A stretch of DNA of 37,135 nucleotides from Alphaproteobacteria bacterium (GCA_028869725.1 JAGWRJ010000256.1:1-37135), one strand, 5' to 3'; positions 16,259 to 25,232 are shown, numbered from the stretch's first letter. The notes: generated by a model not told the origin, from the letters alone. Numbers and translations are program-made.

Positions 16259-19021
16259 CTAAACCCGGAACACTTTCATCACCTCATCGCCGAGGTGATT
16301 GATCACTTTTACCGCAATCCGCCCGGACTTGGGCTTGTCGAAGGGGCGTGAGGTGTCGCTGTTCAAGCTGGCCCACGCCTCGGCATCGATCTCGGCCTTG
16401 AGTGTGGTCTTGAGCGACTTGTAGGGGTCGTTCGCGCCGAGGAAATAGGCGTGGCGGACGAAGAAGCTCTCCTCGTTGTAGTCGGTGTCGATGAACCAGC
16501 AGGCGATGCCGTCCGCGCCGTCGCTGCGGATTTCGCCGCTGTTGGGGTGGAACACGTCCACGCCGTTCACCTTCACACGAACCTGCGGCTGGTCTTGGTC
16601 GAGGATGGTGATGTCCGGTTCGCCGAAGATCACGAACAGGTTGCCCTTGCCGGTGTTCTTCAGGTCTTCGGCCATGTGCAGGTCGGCGTTCATGCGCGCT
16701 TGCAGCACGCGGATGCGGCCGAGTTTGGCCAGGTCGCTGGCGTGGGCGTCGAAGCTGAAGGCGCAGGCGATCAGCACGTCGAAGTCAGCTTCAGCCGCCT
16801 CACGGGCCGCGGCGGCGAGGTCAACGCGCGTCACCGTGCCGAACTCCGGGCCGATGAAAATGGCGGCGCGCTTCTCGTCCGCGCCTTCGAGGTAGCGGCC
16901 TTCGGCGCAGATCAATTCGCCCGGCCACGGCTCCAGCGCGATGAAGTCGATCTTGTCGGCCTTGTGCGCCTGCTGCACGCCAGCGGTGCGCAGGTTCTCC
17001 AGAATGATGGCGTTGAAGTCGCGGCCGTATTCGGCTTGTGCTTCGGCCACCTGGTCGATGAGTTCATCGTTCTCGTCCACACCCAGCACGCGATGCGGTG
17101 AGAGACTTTCCACGGTGAACGGCCCGGCCACGCGGACTTTTTTCTTGTCCTCGTAGGGCTTGTCGTAGAGGAACTCGAACTCCGCCTTGGCGGCGATGGA
17201 TGCGTCGATTGCCGATTGGCGGGCAATGCGTTGCTGCCACCAGTCCTTGTGCGCCTGTTTCGCCGTGTCCGACCATTTGGCGTCGGCCTCGCGCGGGATT
17301 TCCCATTCCTGCCACTGCTTGCTGACGGCCTTGTTCAGTTGCTCGCGCAGGGATTCCAGCGTGGGCTGGAACTCGTCCCAGATGACATCGATCTCGGCGT
17401 TGTTGGCGATGGATTTGAGCGTGATGTGCGGAACGCGCTCATAGACGAAGCCGTGGCGGATATTGCCGCTGGTGGGCGTGGTCTTGGGCGCGCTGCGGGT
17501 GACTTCGGCCTCCTTGATCTGGCCTTCTTTCGAATCGGCCAGCAGGTAGAAGGGATAACGCGCGCCCATGATGCGGGCACGGGCCAGGGCGAGGGCCACG
17601 CGCGAGGTGTCGATGGTGATCCAGCGGCGGCCCCATTGCTCGGCGACGGTGGCGGTGGTGCCAGAGCCGCAGGTCGGGTCTAGCACCAAATCGCCGGGGT
17701 CGGTGGTCATTAGGATGCAGCGTTGAACGGCTTCGGTGGCGGTCTGCACCACGTATATCTTGGGGTCGGTTCGGCTCTGCACGCCACCAATGTCCAACCA
17801 GATGTTGGAGCGTGGACTCGCCGCAAAGTCATCTAGGCAGCGAACGTAGCGAACTGACGCTCCTTCTTGCATGACGCGTCCGGCTTTCGCCGCTCGACCC
17901 AAGCCTTCAACTGTCGTTTTCCAGTGAAGGCCGCTTGCAGGTGTCCACTCGTTACCGGCGAATGAAAACCTCTGCTCTGAACTGGCCCCGCCTTGCGACG
18001 TCAGCTGATCTGACGTCGCAAGGCGGGTCCGTTCAAGTACAGAGTCTTTCAACGCTTGAATGGACGAAATTTCGCGGTACTTCGTGGCGCCGGCTTCGCC
18101 GGCCTGCTTCGCCGTGTACAAGTCGCGGTATTTGATATTCGACTTCTTCCTTGCGTACCAGACCATGTAGTCAGCGACATTCGAGAGCGTGTCGCCAGAA
18201 AACCCTGTCGTCTTCGCATAGGCGATGGTCGACATGAAATTGTCTTCCCCAAACACCTCATCCATTACCGCCCGCACCCGGTGCACGTTCTCATCCCCAA
18301 TCTGCACAAAGATCGAGCCGGATTCCGTCAACAAATCCCGCGCCACCGTGAGGCGGTCGCGCAGGTAGCTGAGGTAGCTGTGGATGCCGTCGCGCCAGGT
18401 GTCGCGAAAAGCTTTGACCTGCTCCGGCTCACGGGTAATGTGCTCGGCGTTGCCGTCCTTCACGTCGCGGCTGGTGGTGGACCACTGGAAGTTGCTGTTG
18501 AATTTGATGCCGTAGGGCGGATCGAAATAGATGCACTGCACCTTGCCGCGTAAACCTTCCCGCTCGGCGAGGCTGGCCATCACTTGCAGGCTGTCGCCCA
18601 GAATGAAGCGGTTGGCCCAGTGCGCGTCGTGCTGGTAGAACTCGGTGCGCGCGGCCTCGTTGGGCAGGCCGTTGAAGTCGGCGAACAGATCGATGATGGC
18701 GCCTTGCTGCTGTTGCGCCTGCGCCTGCTGGCGCGCTTCGCTCTGGCGGCGCAGGTCGTCCACCAGCACCTTGGGATGCACCTTCTCCTGAATGTAGAGG
18801 GGTGCTGCCTGCACCACGAGGTCGGCTTCGTCCTGCGCCTCCTTGCCGCGCCAGACCAGTTGCGGGTCGAGGTCGCGGTTGCGCCGCTCCATCGCCACGC
18901 GCACCGGCGCCTGCTCGGCCTTGGCCAGCACGGCCTGGTATTCCGCGGTGGGGATGTTCTTGCGCGTGGCCTCGTCGTGTTTCAGGGCTTCGACGATCAG
19001 TTTTGAGGGTTTCTTGGCCAT
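16259..19021 (-). CDS. Type III-like site-specific DNA methyltransferase (Mod, beta class)
   Basis: 920 residues from ATG 19021, one base after the Fic stop codon. Catalytic motif IV DPPY (167-170) comes before the AdoMet-binding motif I, LDPTCGSGTT (447-456): this is beta-class order, giving N6-methyladenine or N4-methylcytosine. The segment between (about 265-440) should hold the target recognition domain. A glutamine-rich tract (about 98-106) precedes the catalytic part. The C-terminal ~400 residues are longer than usual for Mod and unassigned. It partners the Res protein (20215-23304) with fic between them. Within the recognition-domain segment lies an 18-bp perfect inverted repeat (17987-18027). 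The protein presumably marks self DNA. Confidence 0.9.
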   Translation of the reverse strand: MAKKPSKLIVEALKHDEATRKNIPTAEYQAVLAKAEQAPVRVAMERRNRDLDPQLVWRGKEAQDEADLVVQAAPLYIQEKVHPKVLVDDLRRQSEARQQAQAQQQQGAIIDLFADFNGLPNEAARTEFYQHDAHWANRFILGDSLQVMASLAEREGLRGKVQCIYFDPPYGIKFNSNFQWSTTSRDVKDGNAEHITREPEQVKAFRDTWRDGIHSYLSYLRDRLTVARDLLTESGSIFVQIGDENVHRVRAVMDEVFGEDNFMSTIAYAKTTGFSGDTLSNVADYMVWYARKKSNIKYRDLYTAKQAGEAGATKYREISSIQALKDSVLERTRLATSDQLTSQGGASSEQRFSFAGNEWTPASGLHWKTTVEGLGRAAKAGRVMQEGASVRYVRCLDDFAASPRSNIWLDIGGVQSRTDPKIYVVQTATEAVQRCILMTTDPGDLVLDPTCGSGTTATVAEQWGRRWITIDTSRVALALARARIMGARYPFYLLADSKEGQIKEAEVTRSAPKTTPTSGNIRHGFVYERVPHITLKSIANNAEIDVIWDEFQPTLESLREQLNKAVSKQWQEWEIPREADAKWSDTAKQAHKDWWQQRIARQSAIDASIAAKAEFEFLYDKPYEDKKKVRVAGPFTVESLSPHRVLGVDENDELIDQVAEAQAEYGRDFNAIILENLRTAGVQQAHKADKIDFIALEPWPGELICAEGRYLEGADEKRAAIFIGPEFGTVTRVDLAAAAREAAEADFDVLIACAFSFDAHASDLAKLGRIRVLQARMNADLHMAEDLKNTGKGNLFVIFGEPDITILDQDQPQVRVKVNGVDVFHPNSGEIRSDGADGIACWFIDTDYNEESFFVRHAYFLGANDPYKSLKTTLKAEIDAEAWASLNSDTSRPFDKPKSGRIAVKVINHLGDEVMKVFRV
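17987..18027. repeat. 18-bp perfect inverted repeat inside the methylase gene
   Basis: CCCGCCTTGCGACGTCAG (17987-18004), five-base spacer CTGAT, then the exact reverse complement (18010-18027). It codes for about residues 332-345 (LATSDQLTSQGG) in the predicted target recognition region. Perfect arms of this length are rare in coding sequence. In mRNA it would form a very stable hairpin. Confidence 0.95.
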
Positions 19022-19022
19022 G

Positions 19023-20111
19023 CTATGGGCTGCCTTCCTTCATAGATTCCCGGGTCAAAATCGCGTTCAGTGCGAGGTTGACGTAGTAATTCGAACGCCC
19101 CTTTTTCTGCTTTTGCAGGAATCCGCCCTGCGTCAAGGCGTCGAGGTATTTGGTGGCGGTGAGCCGCGACACGTTCAGGTCGCGCTCGATGAACTCGATC
19201 TTGGTGTAGGGGTGGGTAAACAGGTTGTTGATCAAGTCCTGACTGTAGAACTTGTACTGCGCGCGGATGCGGTGTTTGGCATCCATCAGCGCGGCCTTGA
19301 TGGCGTGGATGGTTTCGAGGGTGTCGCTGGCGGTCGATTCGATGGCCGCGAGCATGTAGAGCACCCAGTCTTCCCAGGTGTCGTGCTCGCGCACGGTCTG
19401 CAGCAGGCGGTAGTAGTCCGGCTTGGTGCGCACGATATAGCGGCTCAGGTAGAGCACAGGGATGTCGAGCAGACCTTCCTTGACCAGGTAGAGGACGTTG
19501 ATGATGCGCCCGGTGCGGCCGTTGCCGTCGTAGAACGGGTGGATGCTCTCGAACTGGTGGTGGATCAGCGCCATTTTGATGAGCGGGTCGGCGGCGAACA
19601 GTTCGTCGTCATTGATGAAGCGTTCGAGCTCGCGCATGAGCGCGATGATCTCGTTCGGGTCTTGCGGCGGGGTGTAGACCGTCTGTCCGGCGCCGTCCTT
19701 CAAGGACGTTCCCGGCAGTTTGCGGATACCGGCGTTGTTCTGTTCCAGCTCGGCCTGGATCTGGATGATGTGGTTGGCGGTGAGCAGACCGCTCTGGTTC
19801 ACCTGGTCGAAGCCGACGCGCAAGGCCTGGCGGTAACGCAGCACTTCCTTGGCGACCGGGTTGGCCCGGTTGTCGGGGAAGAGGTCGTCCTGAAAGAGTT
19901 CGTCATGGGTGGTGACGATGTTTTCGATGGCGGAACTGTCCTTGGCCTCCTGCATGCCCAGGGTATTGATGAGGATGCTCTGGTTGGGGATGGAGGCGGC
20001 GACGCCTTTGAGTTCGGCCAGTTTGCGGCTGGCCAGGGCCAGTTTTTTCAGGATGGCGGGCGTGTCGAAGCGCTCGGGCCGCAGGTGCTCCAATGGCAGA
20101 AGGGGGGTCAT
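19023..20111 (-). CDS. Fic-family AMPylase with C-terminal winged helix
   Basis: 362 residues from ATG 20111. Longer starts (20153, 20189) would run through the operator-like array and are rejected. The catalytic Fic motif is intact: HPFYDGNGRTGR (191-202), with the His and the anion-binding loop. The autoinhibitory motif SSAIEN (59-64) fits (S/T)xxxE(G/N) upstream of the core, which marks a class II Fic whose glutamate must move before AMP is transferred. A winged-helix domain follows near the C-terminus (IEFIERDLNVSRLTATKYLD, about 306-325, with a basic wing KQKKGRSNYY). The gene sits between res and mod, with its stop one base from the mod start. It may modify operon partners or host proteins, and it may repress its own promoter through the winged helix; both are inference. 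Confidence 0.88.
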   Translation of the reverse strand: MTPLLPLEHLRPERFDTPAILKKLALASRKLAELKGVAASIPNQSILINTLGMQEAKDSSAIENIVTTHDELFQDDLFPDNRANPVAKEVLRYRQALRVGFDQVNQSGLLTANHIIQIQAELEQNNAGIRKLPGTSLKDGAGQTVYTPPQDPNEIIALMRELERFINDDELFAADPLIKMALIHHQFESIHPFYDGNGRTGRIINVLYLVKEGLLDIPVLYLSRYIVRTKPDYYRLLQTVREHDTWEDWVLYMLAAIESTASDTLETIHAIKAALMDAKHRIRAQYKFYSQDLINNLFTHPYTKIEFIERDLNVSRLTATKYLDALTQGGFLQKQKKGRSNYYVNLALNAILTRESMKEGSP

Positions 20112-20135
20112 AGTGCCGGTTCGCCCCGCTCGATA

Positions 20136-20186
20136 TGTATAGAAAAATGCCATTTCATATGCATGAAATGCCCGACCTGTATAGAA
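20136..20186 (-). promoter_or_regulatory. Operator-like array upstream of fic
   Basis: Between the res stop and the fic start: TGTATAGAA at 20136-20144 and again at 20178-20186 (42 bp apart, four helical turns), flanking the inverted repeat CATTTCAT-ATGC-ATGAAATG (20151-20170) almost symmetrically. AT-rich in a GC-rich neighbourhood. The complement strand offers TATACA as possible -10 elements, but no good -35. A likely internal promoter/operator for fic-mod and downstream genes. Confidence 0.55.
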
Positions 20187-20214
20187 CAAGGGGCGGGTGT
20201 ATGCAGGTGATGGA

Positions 20215-23200
20215 TCATGCGACGGCCTCCTCGGGCAGGTGCGCGCTGATCATCCGGTTGAACTCGGCTTCGACCTTTTTGGCAAAGTCGTCCTGCATTT
20301 CGTACACATCGGTGAACTCGGCAAACGCCCAGCGCCCGTATTGCCCGGCGTGGTTCACGCCGGGCACCCAGTAGGTGTCCATCGTCATCTTCTTCACCAC
20401 CGCGTCCTCGCGCCGGTAGCCTTTGACTTCGACGATCAGGTGCAAGGGGTTGTCCGCGCCGTGACCGTCGTCGAGGTTGACGATGAAGTCGGGAATGTAT
20501 TTGCGCGTCTCGGAGCCAGAGCGGTACGGCACCTCCAGGCCGAGGTTGTGGTTCTTGGTGTAGGCCAGCACCTTGGGGTGGCTTTCCGCCACGCGGCAGA
20601 ACTCGGCCTCCCAGTCGCTGTCCAGAATCACCCAGTTGACGTGGTTCTTCGGCGGCGGTCCCAGCGTTTCGTATCGGTCGCGTCGGCTGGTGTTGAAGGC
20701 CACGTGCTTGGTGGAACCTTCCGGGTTGTAGGGATCGAACACCGCCTTCACCGGGCGGCCTTGCTTCAACTCCACGCGGGTGATGGCGGCGGTGATGCGC
20801 TCGCAGGCCCTGTTGGCCAGTTCCAGATAGAGCAACTGCCCCGGAAACGTGCCGCCCTTGCAGACCAGGCAGGTGTCCAGCCACTGCTTGACGATGCGCT
20901 TTAACTGCCCGAACAGGTGCAGTTGCGGGGCGTCGCCCGCGTCGCGCCATTTGGAAAGCAGCAGGTGTTTGGTGAGGTGCATCAGGACCGTGGACAGGCG
21001 CACGTCGTCCAGATGTTGCAGGTTCAGCTCAACCGCCTCGCCGATGATGCCCGCCTGCACGTTGCGCGAGGGGCCGACGAGTTCCGGTGTGAGTTCGAGC
21101 ACCGAGTCTTCGTTGAACTCGGCCTGCAGACGGTCCTGCGGCAGCTCCACGCGGTAGCCGACCACGCGCGGAAAGCGGATTTCCAGATGATCGCGCTGCG
21201 GACGCAGGGCGCGCACGCGGATCACTTCCGGCGGCGGTTCCGGCGGGATCACCACGGGCTGCGCGGTGAAGTTGAAGGGAATGCCCAGGATGTCGGCGTA
21301 TTCGACGTTGAACAAGCCTTCGGCATTGAGTTCGTAGGACTGGCGGCGCAGGGCGCGGCCCACCACCTGCTCGCACAGCAGTTGAGTGCCGAACGCGCGC
21401 ACGCCCAACACATGGGTGACGGTGTTGGCGTCCCAGCCCTCGGTGAGCATGGCCACCGACACCACGCAGCGCACCGACTCGCCCAGACGGCCTTCCTTGC
21501 CGACGGTGTTCATCGCCTCGCGCAACAGCTCGGCATCCGTGAGGTTGTCGGCGGCGTGCGCGTCGCCGGTGCGTTCGATGATTTCGCGGCGAAAGCGCTC
21601 GATTTCGTCGCCGGCCATGCTGCGGAAGTTGTCGTCGAGCGCCTCGCCGGATTCGAGTTGCTCGCTGTCCACCAGCAGGGTGCGAGGTCGCGCCAGCGGG
21701 TTGCCGTGCTCATCAAAGTTCTGGAACAGCTTGAGGCGGCCTTCGACCAACTGGCTGGTGCCGTCGTCGTTCTCTTGCTGGAAGCCGGAGATGTAGTCAT
21801 AGACCAGCTTGGAGGTGGAGGTGTTGTTGCACACCACGATGAAGCACGGCGGCACCTTGATGCCCGCCTTCTGCCAGTGGTCAAACACCTTGACGTAGTG
21901 GCCGTACAGGGCTTCCAGCGCGGTTTGCAGTTCCACCGGCAGGCTCAAGGGGTCGAGCCGGTTGCCCTTGCCGCGACCCTTCTTCGGCATGCGCTTGCCA
22001 ATGTGTTTCCAAAGTTCCCGATAGACCGGCACGTCGTTGCCGGGGATGTTGTCGGCCACCGGCACGCGCGGCAGCTTGACGATGCCGCACTCGATGGCGT
22101 CCATCAGCGAGAAGTCGCTCATCGTCCACGGGAACAGGGTGCCTTCGGCATAGCCCGATCCGCGCAGGAAAAACGGCGTGGCGGACAGATCGAACACGCG
22201 CGACAGGCCGAGCTTGCGGTTCACCGCTTCGAGTCCGGAAATCCACAAGCGCGCGGCTTCGTTGTTTTCCTCGGCCTCCTTGCGGTCGTCGCCTTTGAGG
22301 TCTTGGTCTTCGTCGCTTTCACCGGGCGGCTTCTCGCGGTAGCAGTGATGGGCTTCGTCGTTGATGGCGAGGATGTTCTTCAGCCCCATCAACTCCGGCA
22401 GCACGCGCTGGAGCATCTGGCCTTCGGTTTCCAGCGTTTGCAGCGCCTCGCCGCCGCGCCCTTGCAGCAGGCGGCGGCCGCCGCTGGAGATTTCCAGCCG
22501 CTCGCGCAGGCGGAAGGCGTGGTAGTTGGTGATGACGATGCGCGCGTGGGCGATGTCGGGCAGCATGTCGCTGGGCACCAGCTCGCGGTTGGCGTAGTAG
22601 CTTTCGGTGTCGTTGGGCAGCAGCACGCGCAGGCGATCCTTGATGGTCAGCCCCGGCGCGACGATAAGAAACCCGCGCGTGAACTTCTGGCTGTTCGGAC
22701 GGCGCACGGCGTTGACGGTCTGCCACGCAATGAGCATGGCCATGACCGTGGTCTTGCCTGCGCCGGTGGCGAGCTTCAGGGCAAGTCGGCTCAAGTCCGG
22801 GTTGGCCTCAAGGTTGGCCTTGGACAGGTGATCGAGGAAGCGTTGGCCGCTCTTGCCCAGTTGCGGCGCGACCTCGGTGAGCCAGATCGCCGTTTCCACC
22901 GCCTCGACCTGGCAGAAGAACGGGCGGATGCCGGAGAACGGATGATGGCGCCAGTGCTGCAACAGGCGCGCGGTTTCCGGCGTGACGCGCCATGCGGACT
23001 GCGGCAGCACACGCCACTTGTCCACTTCCTCGCGCACCGCGTTGATGACGGCGGTGTGGTCGTACTGCTGCTTCTCGGTGGACAGCCCCTGCCCCTCGTC
23101 GAATACCAGCGAGGCCTGATTCCCGCCGCCACGCTGCTTGCGAGGCTTGGGAATCGGGGTGATGAAGTCCGCCGGACGACGCGACTCTTGGATGATCTGC

Positions 23201-23304
23201 GTGGGCTGGCCGGATGCATCCAACTCCCAATGCCGCGCAGGACGCGCGTAGGGCGAGTTCAGGATGGGCTGATCGAAGAACGGGTTGGACATGGCCTCTG
23301 TCAT
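20215..23304 (-). CDS. Type III-like restriction enzyme Res (SF2 helicase + PD-(D/E)XK nuclease)
   Basis: 1029 residues. The start at 23304 overlaps the upstream HTH stop as ATGA, indicating coupling; an internal ATG at 23292 is possible. The helicase core has Walker A GAGKTT (181-186), DEAH (316-319), LSATPFF, and a late motif GRALRRQ. The C-terminal part holds a nuclease signature, YIPDFIV then IVEVKG (D...ExK), of the PD-(D/E)XK type. It matches what I know as BPTD_3080-type endonucleases, relatives of type III Res. With the beta-class methylase downstream it should form a restriction system that translocates or slides from recognition sites. The antisense strand is also open for over 800 codons, an effect of codon bias. 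Confidence 0.9.
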   Translation of the reverse strand: MTEAMSNPFFDQPILNSPYARPARHWELDASGQPTQIIQESRRPADFITPIPKPRKQRGGGNQASLVFDEGQGLSTEKQQYDHTAVINAVREEVDKWRVLPQSAWRVTPETARLLQHWRHHPFSGIRPFFCQVEAVETAIWLTEVAPQLGKSGQRFLDHLSKANLEANPDLSRLALKLATGAGKTTVMAMLIAWQTVNAVRRPNSQKFTRGFLIVAPGLTIKDRLRVLLPNDTESYYANRELVPSDMLPDIAHARIVITNYHAFRLRERLEISSGGRRLLQGRGGEALQTLETEGQMLQRVLPELMGLKNILAINDEAHHCYREKPPGESDEDQDLKGDDRKEAEENNEAARLWISGLEAVNRKLGLSRVFDLSATPFFLRGSGYAEGTLFPWTMSDFSLMDAIECGIVKLPRVPVADNIPGNDVPVYRELWKHIGKRMPKKGRGKGNRLDPLSLPVELQTALEALYGHYVKVFDHWQKAGIKVPPCFIVVCNNTSTSKLVYDYISGFQQENDDGTSQLVEGRLKLFQNFDEHGNPLARPRTLLVDSEQLESGEALDDNFRSMAGDEIERFRREIIERTGDAHAADNLTDAELLREAMNTVGKEGRLGESVRCVVSVAMLTEGWDANTVTHVLGVRAFGTQLLCEQVVGRALRRQSYELNAEGLFNVEYADILGIPFNFTAQPVVIPPEPPPEVIRVRALRPQRDHLEIRFPRVVGYRVELPQDRLQAEFNEDSVLELTPELVGPSRNVQAGIIGEAVELNLQHLDDVRLSTVLMHLTKHLLLSKWRDAGDAPQLHLFGQLKRIVKQWLDTCLVCKGGTFPGQLLYLELANRACERITAAITRVELKQGRPVKAVFDPYNPEGSTKHVAFNTSRRDRYETLGPPPKNHVNWVILDSDWEAEFCRVAESHPKVLAYTKNHNLGLEVPYRSGSETRKYIPDFIVNLDDGHGADNPLHLIVEVKGYRREDAVVKKMTMDTYWVPGVNHAGQYGRWAFAEFTDVYEMQDDFAKKVEAEFNRMISAHLPEEAVA

Positions 23305-23579
23305 CCTTTGCTTGTTCTTTTTGTGGCTCGCCCCGGCGTCGAAGCGGCAGCGGCAGCACGGAGCGCAGCTTTCCCACCGCGTTCGGCGCCGAATGCCGTC
23401 TCACCGGTACGGCTGGCGATCCAGCGCTCCAAATCAGACTTGCGAAAACGCCACGTCCCTCCGAGCTTGAACGCCGGAATCTCCCCGTTCGCGACGAGCC
23501 GGTAGACCGTGCGCTTGCCCGCCTTCAGATAGGTCGCAACCTCATCCAAGGTCAGGATGTCTCCATCAGGCTCTGCCAT
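23301..23579 (-). CDS. Excisionase-type helix-turn-helix regulator
   Basis: 92 residues from ATG 23579, preceded by GGGAG; an upstream in-frame start at 23780 is rejected because it would read through a group II intron relic. ILTLDEVATYLKAGKRTVYR (about 7-26) and FKLGGTWRFRKSDLERWI are the classic excisionase/MerR-like winged helix found by the dozen in mobile elements. The C-terminus is Ala/Lys/Arg-rich. First gene of the defence operon, coupled to res, so probably its local regulator. Confidence 0.85.
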   Translation of the reverse strand: MAEPDGDILTLDEVATYLKAGKRTVYRLVANGEIPAFKLGGTWRFRKSDLERWIASRTGETAFGAERGGKAALRAAAAASTPGRATKRTSKG

Positions 23580-23866
23580 TGCCGCTCCCGCGTACACGTT
23601 AAATTCTGACTGCCAAGTCTTGCAGATTCTTCCACGAAAGGGTGATGCAGACCAGACAGAGTCGGGATCTGCGGCCGAACGTCGATCGATTCGGGGTGAT
23701 TCGGGGTAGGGGGCAGCCTCCGGGCCCTCGCTCATACCCCCCGTGCAGAGGGCTTCGTACACGGCAGTTCGGCGTATCAATCCCGGTCATCCGTCAAGGG
23801 ATGCAGCCGCATGCGGCTACGCCGGAATGCGCTTTCGAGCCCAGCCGGGTGATGCTTAACTCACCT
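23580..23866. other. Upstream spacer of defence operon with intron relic
   Basis: Holds the group II intron tail (23703-23770) and a 14-bp palindrome AGCCGCATGCGGCT (23805-23818). I see no clear -10/-35 pair for the operon. Confidence 0.4.
23703..23770 (-). mobile_element. Group II intron 3' remnant (domains V-VI)
   Basis: On the minus strand, a domain V-like hairpin (complement of 23736-23770) has core arms CCGTG and CACGG around GTACG..., with weakened outer pairs. It is followed by a domain VI-like stem rich in GGGCCCGGAGGC (complement of 23706-23735) ending CCCCCTACCCC. This layout is what I recall from the tails of bacterial retron/intron elements whose DV begins GAAC-GCCGTGTACG. No reverse transcriptase is left. 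The pairing defects suggest it is inactive. Confidence 0.45.
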
Positions 23867-24270
23867 CCAGATGGAATCGCAGACTGCCCCTCGTCGCATC
23901 GGCATATACGGAGTCTTTGGCCACATACGTTCAAAGTCTTTGTTTTTTATTTTTTCAGTTCCCCGAATTCCGGGAATCGGCGCGCGGAGCAGCTGTATCA
24001 GACCTGCGGCCTGTTGCCTTTTAGAAATCTGACGGCTGATGGCGCACCCGTCACCGACCCTCGCGACGATTTCCGCGGACATGATCGTGGTGACCGCCAG
24101 TCTGCCGAACCTGCGCAGGTCGGCCAGTGCGGATGGCGGCGCCCCCACGCCGCGCTACGATCGTTCCCGCGTCTGACGTCATGAGCTTGCGCGCAGTATC
24201 CGTCCAAACCCTTCGGACCGAAGGCGGTCAAAAACTCGCAACAGCTTGTTTTTATTGAAAATATCCTGAT
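23867..24270 (-). pseudogene. KilA-N gene relic, copy 1
   Basis: Leftward fragments: ALADLRRFGRLAVTTIMSAE, then LIQLLRAPIPGIRGTEKIKN, then, one frame over, TYVAKDSVYAD and LRFHLEV, a decayed version of the KilA-N string TYVAKELVYA...FHLDVIRA. The same pieces, in the same order, occur in copy 2 (28130-29075), which retains extra sequence between the first two. The end near 24184-24270 (LLRVFDRLRSEGFGR) also matches 28985-29070. KilA-N proteins are phage/plasmid DNA-binding regulators. Disrupted by frameshifts and deletion. Confidence 0.55.
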
Positions 24271-24473
24271 TTTTAGCCGGTGTAATTTTCTGCTTGATGG
24301 CTAAAAATGGCCTGCTGAGGCTGATGCTGGCGCTCGCAGGGCTTGAATGCGCGCCGAAAGGCTGCGTTTAAGCTGCAAGAATTGGCTCTGCCGCCGACGC
24401 GGCACGAGGGCCGGATGCGCAGCTTGCGCTCGAACCCGACGAGGTGCCGGATGTACAGGAATTGAACCTGCCT

Positions 24474-25232
24474 TTACCGACTCGAACGCCGCCCGCTCCT
24501 TTCACGGCGCTGACTTTTGCCCGGTTCATCACGCTTGTACTCCGAGTGATACAAGCTCCAGCGCCCGCCTGCGACCTGTTCGAGCGCAGCATCCTCAAAC
24601 ACACCCGAGCCGGGGTAGGCGTTGCGGTTCTGCGCCCGAAGCACGACGCGCGCCACCGAGTCGCCAATTGCCAATGACAGGACGCCGTCGTCGATCCGGG
24701 CGGATTTGTCAGGCAAGGGGATCACGGGCAGCCCGGTTTTGCGCGCCACGCGGTTGCTGGGAATCATCCAGGCCTGTTTGCGCAGCGAATCCAGCATTTT
24801 CCGGCTGACTGACAGGTCTTGTCTCGTTCCATGAACGATCTCGCCTGCCGTGATCTTCAACTGCCGCAGCGCGCGTTGTTCCTCCTGGGCCGCTTGGAAC
24901 CAGAGCTTCTTGTCGCGTTGCGGTCTGCACTGAAAATCCCAATCCGTTTTCCATAGCACTTGCGCCGTGATCTGCTCTGCCTCGCCCGGTGCTGTCGAAG
25001 CCGCAGCGTCAGCCAAACGCGCGGCGGCCGCGCCCAACGTGGCATAGGCCGCTTCGACCGCGATCTCCGAGTCGGCGGGCAAATCGAACGCCTCTTCGGT
25101 CTGGCACGCCGCGCGCAGCACGGCGATGCGGACAAAGTCGCGCTCCGACAGGCGCCGACCGCGGGCGGCGAGACGCACCAACTCGGCCTCCAGCGGCGTC
25201 CTTGGGATAAAAGGGATCGACTTGTTTTTCAT
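24474..25232 (-). CDS. Hypothetical protein
   Basis: 252 residues from ATG 25232; only a weak ribosome-binding site. I do not recognise it. The N-terminal half is helical and Ala-rich (about 55-90: EAAYATLGAAAARLADAAAS). The middle has aromatic/charged segments (WKTDWDFQCRPQRDKKLWFQ), and the C-terminal part has strands (DGVLSLAIGDSVARVVLRAQ). The last ~20 residues are Arg/Ser/Lys-rich and may be read past an original end after GGRWSLYHSEYK. No signal peptide or membrane segment. Lone gene between relics; ~180 bp to the next. Confidence 0.55.
   Translation of the reverse strand: MKNKSIPFIPRTPLEAELVRLAARGRRLSERDFVRIAVLRAACQTEEAFDLPADSEIAVEAAYATLGAAAARLADAAASTAPGEAEQITAQVLWKTDWDFQCRPQRDKKLWFQAAQEEQRALRQLKITAGEIVHGTRQDLSVSRKMLDSLRKQAWMIPSNRVARKTGLPVIPLPDKSARIDDGVLSLAIGDSVARVVLRAQNRNAYPGSGVFEDAALEQVAGGRWSLYHSEYKRDEPGKSQRRERSGRRSSR

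Noticed and set aside
20917..23505. 862-codon open frame on the plus strand
   Set aside because: Exactly antisense to the well-supported Res gene; low-complexity His/Val/Ala composition typical of GC-driven shadow frames.
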